Positions 8,040 through 17,949 of a DNA stretch of 64,000 nt are shown in pieces. The position numbers were made by a program, and so were the translations under genes. This DNA comes from Desulfotruncus arcticus DSM 17038 (lineage in GTDB: Bacteria; Bacillota; Desulfotomaculia; Desulfotomaculales; Desulfallaceae), in NCBI RefSeq assembly GCF_900113335.1, contig NZ_FOOX01000011.1, positions 117,792 through 181,791 on the forward strand, given 5' to 3'. The notes beneath the pieces were generated by a model. It was not told the origin of the DNA, did no database searches, and worked only from the letters and a program-made list of their open reading frames with translations. How positions within the stretch are numbered: the stretch's first letter is position 1; each line of letters begins with the position of its first letter.

Positions 8040-8999
8040 TTAATCTCCCCCTACTTCCCTAAGCGGGCGGGTGGCACCCAATTCAAGATCATAGATTTTT
8101 AAATCAGCAATAACACCTAATCTGTCTCTACCGGATACATAGCTCAAACTACCATATTTATCTTTTGATATCCTGAACTTGCCTTCTATATATCCTTCTT
8201 GTGGAGTAACTACCTTAAATGGCTGTGATAGATCTTTTCTAACAAAGAATGCATTAACACCCACACTATTAGAACCAATAAAATCATATCCCTTGGCATC
8301 AGCCAGCTTACAAAGAGCCGGCAAAGAGCAACCAAAATATAAACCGGAATAATGTGCCTGTGTTGCAATAAAATGAGGATCATAGGGAATTGTAATGGCA
8401 TAGTCATCTCCCAAAACAGTATTATACTCACATATGACAATTCTCGGGCTCACCATTGTAATAGCATCCCAAATCCAATAATCATTTCCATCTATATCAA
8501 TGCTAAGTAGGCCGATATCTCCGCTTATTCCAGCTGAAGCAATTAAATCGTTAATATTTTCTCTGGTTATAAATTTACAAATTGCAGTTAAATCATGTTT
8601 CCAGTAAATGGGGTCGCTTTTTATGTACTTAATACTTTTAGAATTGCCGTCAATAATGAGCCCTTTCCAGTTATCATTAATAAGTAGAAATCTGGTGTTG
8701 GATTCAGTATAATTTTCCATACCAATTTCAATAAAAATTTCGTTTTCAATTGGAATTTTACTTAAAATATATTGTATAATTCCATCTTCGCCCCACTGCG
8801 AAAAAACCTTAAATTCAACATCTTTCAAGGAATTTATATTGCTTTGCTCCTTAATTTTTTGCATATGCAACTTAGCCAACAGCAAAGAATTAACTTCTGT
8901 ATTTTTAAGTGTTACATCCACTTTATACGAAAATTCTCCAAGCAAAAATCCACGAAAATTATCAATTATTTTTTTTAACATTTTCATATAGCAAAACAT
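8040..8999 (-). CDS. FkbM-like / SAM-dependent methyltransferase-like protein of unknown role
   Basis: About 320 aa. Several starts are possible (TTG 9008, ATG 8999, ATG 8987) around a GGGGGT ribosome site, so the N-terminus is uncertain. The core FSQWGEDGIIQYIL, FIEIGMENYTESNTRFLL and GLIIDGN pattern resembles the nucleotide-binding half of FkbM-type methyltransferases found in glycan clusters. LLSIDIDGNDYWIW corresponds to the following acidic strand. The C-terminal ~80 residues are not recognised. AT-rich codons set it and its right neighbour apart from the rfb genes. It may O-methylate a sugar of the polymer, but that is inference. Confidence 0.6.
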   Translation of the reverse strand: MFCYMKMLKKIIDNFRGFLLGEFSYKVDVTLKNTEVNSLLLAKLHMQKIKEQSNINSLKDVEFKVFSQWGEDGIIQYILSKIPIENEIFIEIGMENYTESNTRFLLINDNWKGLIIDGNSKSIKYIKSDPIYWKHDLTAICKFITRENINDLIASAGISGDIGLLSIDIDGNDYWIWDAITMVSPRIVICEYNTVLGDDYAITIPYDPHFIATQAHYSGLYFGCSLPALCKLADAKGYDFIGSNSVGVNAFFVRKDLSQPFKVVTPQEGYIEGKFRISKDKYGSLSYVSGRDRLGVIADLKIYDLELGATRPLREVGGD

Positions 9000-9018
9000 T
9001 ACCCCCAATTTATAATTA

Positions 9019-9726
9019 TCAATACCAAAAACATTTTCTTAGCTTAAAAAGAAAATATTCTTTAATACCTAAATTATCCTTAATTAGCCTTGGCCGATCT
9101 TCTGTAAAATTCTCATCTACATACTTGGAGCTTAGCCCAAACCCTTCATAATCGGCGATAACTTCATTAATATAATTCTTTTTAATTTCTTCACAACCAA
9201 AGCATTTCAAATTAAAAGCATAATCGGCTTTAATTTTATATTTCAGGTCAAATTTGCCAATAATATTAAAGATATTTCTTTCATAAAATATAGCCTGGTG
9301 GCAGATATTTCTCTTGTTTAATTTAGATTTATTGAATAACCCGTCATAAATAACATTTTGATCCAATCTATACACATTGCCATAAATAAAATTTAAGTTG
9401 CTTCGCGGTACTATTAAATTAATTTTTTCCAATACGCCATCTTTTAGCTGGTCTCCCGCACCCAAAAAATACAAATACTTACCTGAAGCAATATTGATTC
9501 CTTTATTCATGGCATCATAAACGCCGTTGTCTTTTTCAAAGATTAGTTTTATATAGCTGCTATATTTTTTAACCTTTTCCATAGTGCCATCAGTTGATAA
9601 ACCATCTATAATAATATATTCAAATAGCGTCATATTTTGGCTTAATACTGATTGTATTGTTTTTTCAATTTTTGCTGTACAATTATATGTCGGTGTAATA
9701 ATAGAAAATAATTTTCCTTCCAGCAA
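9019..9726 (-). CDS. Family 2 glycosyltransferase
   Basis: 235 aa from a TTG at 9726 with GGAGGTATAAA immediately before it. Motifs are FSIITPTYNCTAKIEKTIQSVL, YIIIDGLSTDGT and EKDNGVYDAMNKGINIASG, with LGAGDQ in the place of the usual metal-binding DxD. This is the compact WcaA/Epsilon type of GT2 enzyme that adds one sugar to a lipid-linked repeat. It is separated by 28 bp from the upstream GT4 gene and is probably cotranscribed. Confidence 0.85.
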   Translation of the reverse strand: MLEGKLFSIITPTYNCTAKIEKTIQSVLSQNMTLFEYIIIDGLSTDGTMEKVKKYSSYIKLIFEKDNGVYDAMNKGINIASGKYLYFLGAGDQLKDGVLEKINLIVPRSNLNFIYGNVYRLDQNVIYDGLFNKSKLNKRNICHQAIFYERNIFNIIGKFDLKYKIKADYAFNLKCFGCEEIKKNYINEVIADYEGFGLSSKYVDENFTEDRPRLIKDNLGIKEYFLFKLRKCFWY

Positions 9727-9753
9727 TTTATACCTCCGATATCCTGTTGATAC

Positions 9754-10872
9754 TTATATAGAAAGCTGTGAATAGATTTCAAAAGTTTCCCGTGCACATT
9801 GTTCCCAACTAAACTTTTTTTCCTGCCGGTAACCTGCATTTATTAGCGTTTTTTTTAATTCCTCATCATAAAGCACTTTTTCCAGGGTATAAGAAATCTC
9901 CGCCACTTCGCCGGGATTAAATAAAAGTCCCGCCTCTCCGACAACTTCGGGAATAGAACTAACATTGCTGGCAATAACGGGACAGCCATGATGCATTGCT
10001 TCCAAGGGGGGCAGGCCAAAACCTTCGTATAAGGACGGGTATACAAAACAAGATGCATTTTTATATAAATTAATTAAAATTGCATCATCACCAAAGATTT
10101 GATCAATTTTTTCACTAATCCCCAATTCCTTAAATACATTTCGCTCTTCCGGGTTAATCTTTTCCCCGCCAAAAACTACTACCAGGAAATCCGAGCATAT
10201 TTTACTATTAGAAGCATACGCTTTGATAAAATTAACAAAATTCTTATATCCTCTTCGCCAGCCAACATATAGAATATAGGGCTTCTTAATTATAGCTTCA
10301 CTACCAGCCGCATCATAGGCGAGGGAATTGGCCAGGTATATAACACAAATCTTTTTTTTATCCACGCCTAATATATTAACTAAATCCTGCTTTGTGGATT
10401 TAGAAATAGCAATTATTATATCAGCATTTTCCACCGTATGCTTTTTAGCTATAGAAGTAAGGTCATTTTTTGAAAAATATTGCGGATAAAGTTCATGAAT
10501 CATATCATAAACAGTTACCACCTGTCTTGCCTTAAATCTTCTTTTTTCGATATGATAATAAGTTGGATGGTAGATATCGTATAAGTTTTTGTGAAGCATA
10601 TACCAACCGGTAAATAAAGATTTATTTACTACATTTACTGCTCGCCATACAGTCCCTATTTTAGATAACTCTGAAAGTTTTTTTCCCAATACCATAAGAT
10701 TTTTATTAGATAATACTTCAAGCCCATAATCATTTTTATGAAATCCCGCACATACATCGGCTTTAATCCAATGATTTTCAGTATTTCTTTTAATTATCTC
10801 ATAAAAATATCTGGAAATACCTCCATATTTCTGCTGTTCCCAAATTTTATGATCATATAATACTCGAATCAT
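9754..10872 (-). CDS. Family 4 glycosyltransferase
   Basis: 372 aa. The GT-B fold shows an N-terminal GGISRYFYEIIKR glycine-rich segment, YLYVGWRRGYKN-like donor-domain entry (PYILYVGWRRGYKNF), and the family signature PSLYEGFGLPPLEAMHHGCP followed by VVGEAGLLFNPG. These retaining enzymes often transfer mannose from GDP-mannose. Its start overlaps the end of the gmd-like gene by 20 bp, indicating tight coupling. The donor is not determined by sequence alone. Confidence 0.88.
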   Translation of the reverse strand: MIRVLYDHKIWEQQKYGGISRYFYEIIKRNTENHWIKADVCAGFHKNDYGLEVLSNKNLMVLGKKLSELSKIGTVWRAVNVVNKSLFTGWYMLHKNLYDIYHPTYYHIEKRRFKARQVVTVYDMIHELYPQYFSKNDLTSIAKKHTVENADIIIAISKSTKQDLVNILGVDKKKICVIYLANSLAYDAAGSEAIIKKPYILYVGWRRGYKNFVNFIKAYASNSKICSDFLVVVFGGEKINPEERNVFKELGISEKIDQIFGDDAILINLYKNASCFVYPSLYEGFGLPPLEAMHHGCPVIASNVSSIPEVVGEAGLLFNPGEVAEISYTLEKVLYDEELKKTLINAGYRQEKKFSWEQCARETFEIYSQLSI

Positions 10873-11848
10873 AACGACACTTTAAACCTTCTATTTTTAA
10901 GTCCTCTTTAACCATTTCTTCGATAATTTCCGTCAGGTTCTTTGTTGTTTTCCAACCCAATCCAGCCCTAATTTTTTGGCTGTCGCCACTCAAAGGTACT
11001 TCTTCCGCCGTTCTATAAAACTTTTGATCAGTCACTACATAATCTTTATAATTCAAATTCAACATCTTGAAAGTAATTTTTACAAAATCTTGCACAGAAT
11101 GCGTTTTACCGGTTGCAACAATGTAATCATCAGGCATATCTTGCTGCAGCATCATCCACATGGCCCGAACATAATCAGGAGCATAACCCCAGTCACGCCT
11201 GGCATTCAGGTTACCTAAAATAAGTTTGTGTTCAAGCCCTATCTTAATTTTGACGGCAGTTGACGTGATTTTTCTGGTAACAAACTCAAAACCCCGCCTG
11301 GGGGATTCATGATTATATAAAATCCCCGTACAAATAAATATGCCGTATCTTTTTCTATATATATTAACTAAATGATAACCTGCCAATTTTGAAATACCAT
11401 ACATTGAACGTGGCCTAAATGGTGTCAACTCATTTTGTGGGGATATATCGGCATAACCAAACATTTCGCTGGAACCGGCAAAATATAAATGGCAGAATGG
11501 AACTATTTCCCGAATCGCTTCCAATAAATAATGTGTTCCATTAAAATTAGTTGTTAAAATTGATGCTTCTTCCAAGCCGTAATTAACAAAACTCATGGCA
11601 GCTAAATGATAACATTCATCGGGTTGAACATCTTTAACAACTTTATAAAGGGACAACTGGTTTTCTAAAGACGCACCGTGCAGGTAAATTTTATCTTGTA
11701 TGTGAGCAATATTCATCAACCGGTGTCTGGCGTCTTCAAAAGAAACTTTTCGTATAATACCATGCACTTCATAACCTTTTTCTAGCAATAATTCAGCCAG
11801 ATAAGAGCCATCCTGGCCACTTATCCCTGTAATTAACGCTTTTTTCAT
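10853..11848 (-). CDS. GDP-mannose 4,6-dehydratase family protein (second copy)
   Basis: 331 aa short-chain dehydrogenase with the GITGQDG-like dinucleotide loop (GISGQDGSYLAELLL), a catalytic GSSEMFG (Ser-x-Glu), YGISK (Tyr and Lys of YxxxK) and the family block LYNHESPRRGFEFVTRKI. Gmd converts GDP-D-mannose to GDP-4-keto-6-deoxymannose. It is shorter and diverged from the classic Gmd at 16839-17915. RMD-type reductases, which make GDP-D-rhamnose, belong to the same family, so this copy could be a reductase or a dehydratase for another branch. Confidence 0.8.
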   Translation of the reverse strand: MKKALITGISGQDGSYLAELLLEKGYEVHGIIRKVSFEDARHRLMNIAHIQDKIYLHGASLENQLSLYKVVKDVQPDECYHLAAMSFVNYGLEEASILTTNFNGTHYLLEAIREIVPFCHLYFAGSSEMFGYADISPQNELTPFRPRSMYGISKLAGYHLVNIYRKRYGIFICTGILYNHESPRRGFEFVTRKITSTAVKIKIGLEHKLILGNLNARRDWGYAPDYVRAMWMMLQQDMPDDYIVATGKTHSVQDFVKITFKMLNLNYKDYVVTDQKFYRTAEEVPLSGDSQKIRAGLGWKTTKNLTEIIEEMVKEDLKIEGLKCRYDSSII

Positions 11849-11884
11849 TCATATATATCCTCCATAATATCAACTATAACTTCT

Positions 11885-12589
11885 TTAAACATCATTTTTA
11901 ACTACAGCATAAAAAATAGGATGCAGAATTTGCGGGTTAATGTTTCTATTAATTAACCGAGTAAATCTTATATATTTCCAATACCATGTTCTTAATGTTT
12001 TTTTTACATTTTCCCTCCACCCGCCACAAACATACTCTTCAAAACCGTCAAAATGTATATTCTTGAAACCGGCTGCCATTAAAACTTGCTGAAAACTATG
12101 CTCAATGAATCCAACTTCATGAGTAAAATCATTATACCTGTGCAGCTGTCCATCCGGTGCCTGGAGATTGGGAACCTGAATAATTAAAGTTCCATTGTCT
12201 TTAAGCGACAATTTAATTGCTTTCAGAAATTCAATCGTATGTTCCTTTTTAATATGCTCTAAAACATCAAGCAGGGTAATTAAATCAAACTCATTATTTT
12301 TCTCTTTAAGCCAGGCCGTGGAATCCTCAACTAACAAACAATTTAACCCAAGCGATTTGCAAAAACTAATTGTGCTTGGAGAAATATCTACACCGAAGTA
12401 TTGTTCATATCCCCAATTTTTCATACACGAGAGCATTTCACCTCTTCCGACACCGATATCCAAGAGTTTGGCATTGTTATTGGAAGGAAAAAAACACTTA
12501 TAATTCTTTTCGAATTGAATAAATTTTAGCGAAGCTTGTTCGTATCTACCAAAAGTATTCTCAACGTAAGAATCAAATATCTCTTTCAT
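11885..12589 (-). CDS. Class I SAM-dependent methyltransferase
   Basis: 234 aa. The ATG at 12589 is chosen for its AAGGAG ribosome site; it lies inside the end of fcl with 17 bp overlap. Motif I is [20 protein letters not shown], followed by GVDIS and [11 protein letters not shown], a standard methyltransferase core. The C-terminal half carries an [11 protein letters not shown] motif often seen in sugar methyltransferases of glycan clusters. Its position between a gmd-like gene and fcl suggests O-methylation of a deoxyhexose. Confidence 0.82.
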   Translation of the reverse strand: MKEIFDSYVENTFGRYEQASLKFIQFEKNYKCFFPSNNNAKLLDIGVGRGEMLSCMKNWGYEQYFGVDISPSTISFCKSLGLNCLLVEDSTAWLKEKNNEFDLITLLDVLEHIKKEHTIEFLKAIKLSLKDNGTLIIQVPNLQAPDGQLHRYNDFTHEVGFIEHSFQQVLMAAGFKNIHFDGFEEYVCGGWRENVKKTLRTWYWKYIRFTRLINRNINPQILHPIFYAVVKNDV

Positions 12590-13550
12590 CAAATTCTCCT
12601 TCCATTCCCCGGACCTTACCACAGCTCCCAGCAAACCACTCATAAGTTTTCTTTATTCCATCTTCCAAGACCGTTTTCGCTTGCCAACCCAGTGCCCGCA
12701 ACCTGGAAACATCCAGCAACTTGCGGGGGGGGCCATCCGATCTGTCCGCATTGAATTTTAATCTTCCTGCAAACCCAACAATATTTTTTACCATCTCGGC
12801 TAATTGTTTGATAGTTAGGTCTTCACCTGTTCCGATATTGATAATGGCACCAATATCTTTATAATCATAATTGTTCATCAGGAAAACAGAGGCATCAGCC
12901 AGGTCATCTACATACAAGAATTCTCTTTTTGGTTGCCCTGTTCCCCAAATTTCTACCTCAGACTTGTTTTTTATTTTAGCCTCGTAAAATTTTCTAATGA
13001 GTGCCGGCAAAACGTGGGAGCTATTTAGATCAAAGTTATCATTTGGCCCGTAAATATTTGCAGGCATTACTGCAATAAAGTTAGTACCATACTGTCTGTT
13101 ATAAGCCTGGCACATTTTAATTCCGGCAATCTTGGCAATGGCATAAGGTTCGTTAGTAGGCTCCAGTTCCCCGTTCAACAGGTATGTTTCTTTCATTGGC
13201 TGCGGAGCAAATTTAGGATAAATACAAGAACTACCAAGGAAAAGCAACTTCTTTACCCCGTACCGGTATGAGGCATGAATAACATTTGTTTGAATCGCCA
13301 GGTTTTGATAAATGAATTCGGCAGGATAAGTATTATTAGCATGAATTCCACCTACTCTGGCAGCAGATAAATATACATACTCAGGCTTTTCTGAAACAAA
13401 AAACTCATCCACTGCTTGCTGATTTGTTAAATTCAATTCCTTACTGGTTTTATAAATTAAATTTGTATACCCGTCTTTTTCAAACTTTCTCTTAATGGCC
13501 GAACCAATAAGCCCTTTATGTCCCGCAATATATATTTTTGCATTCTTCAC
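12573..13550 (-). CDS. fcl: GDP-L-fucose synthase
   Basis: 325 aa, the usual length. This epimerase-reductase converts GDP-4-keto-6-deoxymannose to GDP-L-fucose with NADPH. Recognisable are [12 protein letters not shown] (nucleotide loop), LGSSCIYP, the active YAIAKIAG (YxxxK) and [13 protein letters not shown], all characteristic of Fcl/WcaG. With gmd and manC in the same cluster, it completes a GDP-mannose to GDP-L-fucose route. Confidence 0.92.
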   Translation of the reverse strand: MKNAKIYIAGHKGLIGSAIKRKFEKDGYTNLIYKTSKELNLTNQQAVDEFFVSEKPEYVYLSAARVGGIHANNTYPAEFIYQNLAIQTNVIHASYRYGVKKLLFLGSSCIYPKFAPQPMKETYLLNGELEPTNEPYAIAKIAGIKMCQAYNRQYGTNFIAVMPANIYGPNDNFDLNSSHVLPALIRKFYEAKIKNKSEVEIWGTGQPKREFLYVDDLADASVFLMNNYDYKDIGAIINIGTGEDLTIKQLAEMVKNIVGFAGRLKFNADRSDGPPRKLLDVSRLRALGWQAKTVLEDGIKKTYEWFAGSCGKVRGMEGEFDERDI

Positions 13551-13638
13551 TTAATTTCACCTTCGATAGTACCTTACTAATGCGGATAAATTTAATAACC
13601 CCATAAATTCAGGTGCAGCGCAACCTGCTATCTTATAT

Positions 13639-14445
13639 TTAATCTTGAATAGTTGAATTTAAATTATGCAATGTATTATGATCTTCCGTTGTTTTAGAAG
13701 GCATTACTCTAGTTATATAAGGGAAAAGAACCTTATTAATTCTACTTAAAGCATTTAGTTTCCAGGTAGATATTTTATTTTCTGATAAATAGTGTAATGA
13801 ACGACCATTACTCCAAAGATTTAAATTGTATTTTTCTGCAATCCAGCGTAATGTTTTAATATTATAAAATGCAATATGTTGTCCTGTATCAAAAACGTAA
13901 TACCACCAATCATCCGGATTGGGAGGCCAATTACCGTACAGAACTGTTGAAAATAAAACATTCTTATTTTGTAAATATGAAAATATATCATCTAGTGTTT
14001 CATTTGGGTTATCAAGATGTTCAAAAACTTCAAAAGCAGTTGCCCCTACATACTCTTGACAACTGACTGCCTCAAAGCCTTTGGCAAATAAACTTTTATT
14101 ATATTTATCATATGAATAAAAATCATAACCTACATCTCGCATTAATCTTGTAAAAATTCCATATCCGCCACCATAATCAATAAATTTTTCATCTTTAGGC
14201 AGTAAAAAATATATAAATGCAGAAGAAATTTTGCATAAATTTATATTGCGCGACATTATACCCGTATCTAATGAAGTACTAATTGAAGAAACATAGGCTT
14301 CTTCAAGCCAATAAGGTTTTTCTGTCTGCAGTAATTGGCAATTATTACAAATGTAATATTTCACATTATATTTTTTTAATATTAAGTGTGAAAATATATA
14401 TTCCAACTGATAGCCACCACATAATCTACATTGCTCTTTTTTCAT
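13639..14445 (-). CDS. Zinc-ribbon class I methyltransferase
   Basis: 268 aa. The N-terminus has two CxxC pairs, CRLCGG and CNNCQL, about 28 residues apart, a putative zinc-binding domain often fused to sugar methyltransferases. The methyltransferase motif is IDYGGGYGIFTRLMRDVGY with YDKYN, then VFEHLDNPNE. The 88 bp upstream and an AT-rich composition set it slightly apart from fcl. Substrate unknown; a glycan role is inferred from context. Confidence 0.78.
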   Translation of the reverse strand: MKKEQCRLCGGYQLEYIFSHLILKKYNVKYYICNNCQLLQTEKPYWLEEAYVSSISTSLDTGIMSRNINLCKISSAFIYFLLPKDEKFIDYGGGYGIFTRLMRDVGYDFYSYDKYNKSLFAKGFEAVSCQEYVGATAFEVFEHLDNPNETLDDIFSYLQNKNVLFSTVLYGNWPPNPDDWWYYVFDTGQHIAFYNIKTLRWIAEKYNLNLWSNGRSLHYLSENKISTWKLNALSRINKVLFPYITRVMPSKTTEDHNTLHNLNSTIQD

Positions 14446-14468
14446 TATGAAACCTCGGCTTTAACATT

Positions 14469-15296
14469 TTACCAATTTTGATTTTCCTCATATTTAAGCG
14501 CGACTAAAGTAAAACCAAAGCAACTTTTAAACAGATCTTTATCACGCTCGGTAAACATATCTCGCCAGCTCCCGACTTTACCACTTCGTATAAACTTTAT
14601 CTTTTGATTTGTATTTTTGAACATATTTTCTTTCCCTGTTCTTTTCTCGTGTTCAGCCATTTTTTCAAATGAACTATCTTGTACTGCAAGATCAATTTGT
14701 TCGATACTTTTCGGCAACCCCAGGAATTGACAAACTTTAAACAATTCTGCTTGCGCATCTCTTATTAAATCCTCGTATCGAATCATTAAAAATCGATTTG
14801 ATTGCTCTCCTACATTCTGCATCCAGCTATTGATGTTATCCCCCCATGTGCCAAAATCATCCAGTTTGCCTGCGGCAAATTTTTTGAGATAATCGCTAAA
14901 TTCCAAATCCATTCTGTTTTCCCTTTTTAAATGGTAGTAATAGGATACTGCTACATCTCTGCCATCGCGAATGAGATAAACAACCTTGTTATAACGAGGA
15001 TCATATGGTTCATGGCTCTTAATATACCTTGGCGAAGGCAGAGCATGCATATGTTTATCAGTATTCCAGTACATATCAGGCACCAAATATTCTACGTTGA
15101 AAAAGTTTACCGGTTCGTTACTGAGCAAATTACCTACAAGAAAGCGCATCCAGGTATTTCCTGACTTCGGATAAGATACAATAAACCGGTCATCATGCCG
15201 TACTTTCAAAGCATTTCCTTCTCGAACAGGGCGACCTAATATTTTCTTAATAACTCTTTTGAGCCGGTACTCCAACGGTAATTTTTTTTGAGCCAT
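14469..15296 (-). CDS. PAPS-dependent sulfotransferase (Sulfotransfer_1)
   Basis: 275 aa with all hallmarks of the cytosolic sulfotransferase family. The 5'-phosphosulfate loop is VSYPKSGNTWMRFL near residue 40. The SHEPYD segment and YLIRDGRDVAVSYYYH (3'-phosphate binding) follow, and the C-terminal signature is RSGKVGSWRDMF. The histidine of the SHEPYD segment is a candidate catalytic base. The enzyme transfers a sulfuryl group from PAPS to a hydroxyl. Inside an exopolysaccharide cluster it is expected to sulfate a glycan or glycolipid. The orphan APS kinase at 3932-4516 could supply the donor. Confidence 0.9.
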   Translation of the reverse strand: MAQKKLPLEYRLKRVIKKILGRPVREGNALKVRHDDRFIVSYPKSGNTWMRFLVGNLLSNEPVNFFNVEYLVPDMYWNTDKHMHALPSPRYIKSHEPYDPRYNKVVYLIRDGRDVAVSYYYHLKRENRMDLEFSDYLKKFAAGKLDDFGTWGDNINSWMQNVGEQSNRFLMIRYEDLIRDAQAELFKVCQFLGLPKSIEQIDLAVQDSSFEKMAEHEKRTGKENMFKNTNQKIKFIRSGKVGSWRDMFTERDKDLFKSCFGFTLVALKYEENQNW

Positions 15297-15326
15297 GCCA
15301 GGCGGCCTCCAAAAACAATGTTATGC

Positions 15327-15413
15327 ATTCAGGAGTCAGGAGTCAGAATTCTTAAATACTTCGAGACGATAAACCGTTTTTTCATTATGGCTCCTGAATA
15401 CTGACTCCTGCTA
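15327..15413. repeat. Dispersed palindromic repeat, family A, copy 1
   Basis: CAGGAGTCAG (15330-15339) is perfectly inverted at 15401-15410, bounding a ~60-nt core that contains GAGACGATAAACCG and TTTTTTCATT. The same arms and core recur at 34882-34971. This copy touches the stop codon of the flippase gene and could also act as a terminator. Confidence 0.85.
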
Positions 15414-16838
15414 TAAATGTTTTCGCACCGAGTTCAGTTTTATTAAGATATAAATTATCCCCATACCTGCTACAAACAGGGATATAACTTTTCCCCACCA
15501 TAAACCGGTCCCTAAAAGGTAAAGACACGTTATTACGGAAATAAACCAGATTACCATGTCAAAATGAAGATACGTGATCCCTATGCGAAGGTAAATCTGC
15601 ACACTCTGCAATATGTTAGTCATAATGTTACTTAATAAAATAGCACCAGCAGCACCAATTACTCCCATATGGGGAATTAAGATTAAGTTTAGAATTACAT
15701 TTAATAACATTAATAGTATTGTGTTTAAAAATTCCAGTTTATTACCATCTGTCATCTGTAAAAGTGCGCCGGTCGGGCCAAACCAAGAAGATACAAAACT
15801 TGAGGCGCCAAGCAATATCATAACTAGATAGCCGTTTCTGGACGTAAAATCAGGACCAAATAGGTTTAATACGTAACTCCCCAAAACCACTACTAAAATA
15901 ACAACAATGCCACTTACACTTGCCAACATCTTGCGAGTAATATGATAATTTTTTTTTAATTCACAGAACTCTTTGGCTTCGTAAGCACGTGCTATAGGTG
16001 GCATAAAAGCTGAAATTACGGAACCATGAAACAGCCCCGCGGTTTGAATAATATTGCTTACAGCGGTATACTGCCCAACTCCTGCAGTGTATCCATAGTA
16101 ACCAAGCATTAACCTGCCTGTTTGCTGTACCTGAAAATAACCAAAACCAGCTACTAACAGGGGAAGCGAATAGTTGAATACTTTGGGTATAAGCCTACAG
16201 CCGGTTTTCAAATCAGGTCGCAGTTTGACTCTTATAATAAATAAAATTGCAAAAAATAGCTGAACAATTGAAGCCAGGCCAACGGCTGCAATAACACCCC
16301 CAAGTGAGCCGAGAAAAGCTAAAATACAAACAAAAAATAATCTCCCGGCACTGTTGATTACATTAAGCGCCGCCGCCTGCTTCATATTTCCTTGTGCGCG
16401 CAACACGGCGGACAACAACTGCACCGGTACCGTTATCAATAGGATCGGGCCAAACCAGGGAAGAATCTCTGCCAATGCTTTATTTTTAAATAAAGCATTG
16501 GCTATAAAAGCGCCCGAAAAAAAAAGCACACCCGAAAAAAATATCGTCCCAAGCAGGCCAATTAATATTACTGCTCCGTAATAGGCCCGCACCTGTTCGT
16601 TATTACCTGAAATAAATCTCTGTATCGTATTGGATAAACCTAATAAAGCAATATTTTGACTAACTGCATAGATAGATAATGCCAGAGCCAGAGTGCCAAA
16701 ACCGTCTACTCCCAAAATGCGTGTCGCAACAATAAGAAAGAGCAATGCCGGACCTTTACTTAGCACATTACCTAAAAATAAAATGCTGCCTCCCTTAAAT
16801 ATGGTGCTAATGTTTTCCAACTTTTCCGTATTACCCAT
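15411..16838 (-). CDS. Oligosaccharide flippase (Wzx-like, MOP superfamily)
   Basis: 475 aa and about 12-14 hydrophobic helices, the size of Wzx/MATE-type flippases. The first helix region contains LSKGPALLFLIVATRILGVDGFGTLALA, an inner-loop pattern like the partial flippase at the left edge. It should flip the completed lipid-linked repeat unit of the local polysaccharide to the outer face of the membrane. The ATG at 16838 directly abuts the gmd stop at 16839, so translation is probably coupled. Strong family call; substrate inferred from context. Confidence 0.9.
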   Translation of the reverse strand: MGNTEKLENISTIFKGGSILFLGNVLSKGPALLFLIVATRILGVDGFGTLALALSIYAVSQNIALLGLSNTIQRFISGNNEQVRAYYGAVILIGLLGTIFFSGVLFFSGAFIANALFKNKALAEILPWFGPILLITVPVQLLSAVLRAQGNMKQAAALNVINSAGRLFFVCILAFLGSLGGVIAAVGLASIVQLFFAILFIIRVKLRPDLKTGCRLIPKVFNYSLPLLVAGFGYFQVQQTGRLMLGYYGYTAGVGQYTAVSNIIQTAGLFHGSVISAFMPPIARAYEAKEFCELKKNYHITRKMLASVSGIVVILVVVLGSYVLNLFGPDFTSRNGYLVMILLGASSFVSSWFGPTGALLQMTDGNKLEFLNTILLMLLNVILNLILIPHMGVIGAAGAILLSNIMTNILQSVQIYLRIGITYLHFDMVIWFISVITCLYLLGTGLWWGKVISLFVAGMGIIYILIKLNSVRKHL

Positions 16839-17915
16839 TTATATTTTTTCCTTGCCAGGTCTCTGGCATAGCAGGCTTTTTTCAACTTCTTTCATGTCGG
16901 CATTGATCATTGTTTTAACTAATTCTTTAAACGTAACCTTTGGTTTCCAATACAGTTTATTCTTGGCTTTTGCCGGGTCTCCCAACAGAAAATTTACTTC
17001 CGCCGGCCTAAAATAGTTAGGGTCTACTGCCACCAATACCTTTCCTGTGTCCTTATCAACTCCTTTCTCCTCCAATCCCTCGCCCTGCCAGTCTATCCTA
17101 ATGTCGACTTCCGAAAAAGCAAGTTCTACAAAGTCCCTTACCGAAAAGGTTTCTCCCGTGGCAATTACATAATCGTCAGGTTTTTCCTGTTGTAAAATCA
17201 GCCACATAGCTTCAACATAATCCGCAGCATGACCCCAATCTCTCTTAGCATTCAGGTTGCCCAAATAAATTTTCTGCTGCAACCCAAATTTTATCCTGGC
17301 AACAGCTCTGGTTATCTTTCTGGTAACAAAGGTTTCTCCTCGCAGCGGAGACTCGTGGTTAAATAGAATTCCATTGCACCCAAAAATATTATATGCCTCG
17401 CGGTAGTTTACCGTAATCCAATAAGCGTACAATTTAGCAACTGCATATGGACTGCGCGGGTAAAACGGTGTTTTTTCATTTTGGGGAATTTCTTGCACTT
17501 GGCCGTATAGTTCACTGGTCGAAGCCTGATAAAACTTGGTTTTCCCCGTCAATCCCAATATTCTGACGGCTTCCAATAATCTCAGCGTGCCAAGGGCATC
17601 CGCATTGGCTGTATATTCGGGGGTTTCAAATGAAACTTTTACGTGGCTTTGTGCAGCCAAGTTATAAATTTCGTCCGGTTGTATTTCCTGGACAATTCTG
17701 ATTAAATTTGTAGAATCGGTTAAGTCTCCATAGTGTAAAAAAAAATCAACATTTTTTTCGTGCAGATCACGGTATAGATGATCTATTCTGGCTGTATTGA
17801 AACTGGACGATCTCCTTTTGATGCCATGTACCTGATAGCCTTTGCTTAACAGTAATTCAGCCAGATAGGCTCCGTCTTGCCCGGTAATACCGGAAATTAA
17901 CGCCACTTTTTTCAT
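16839..17915 (-). CDS. gmd: GDP-mannose 4,6-dehydratase
   Basis: 358 aa, typical Gmd length, converting GDP-D-mannose to GDP-4-keto-6-deoxy-D-mannose. The sequence carries [15 protein letters not shown], the [15 protein letters not shown] loop, ASTSELYG (catalytic Thr/Ser-Glu), [12 protein letters not shown] (YxxxK), [16 protein letters not shown] and [13 protein letters not shown], all diagnostic. Upstream manC supplies GDP-mannose, and fcl downstream uses the product. Confidence 0.95.
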   Translation of the reverse strand: MKKVALISGITGQDGAYLAELLLSKGYQVHGIKRRSSSFNTARIDHLYRDLHEKNVDFFLHYGDLTDSTNLIRIVQEIQPDEIYNLAAQSHVKVSFETPEYTANADALGTLRLLEAVRILGLTGKTKFYQASTSELYGQVQEIPQNEKTPFYPRSPYAVAKLYAYWITVNYREAYNIFGCNGILFNHESPLRGETFVTRKITRAVARIKFGLQQKIYLGNLNAKRDWGHAADYVEAMWLILQQEKPDDYVIATGETFSVRDFVELAFSEVDIRIDWQGEGLEEKGVDKDTGKVLVAVDPNYFRPAEVNFLLGDPAKAKNKLYWKPKVTFKELVKTMINADMKEVEKSLLCQRPGKEKI

Positions 17916-17949
17916 TTACAATCCCCTCGCTGAGTGATCAACCTTAAAA

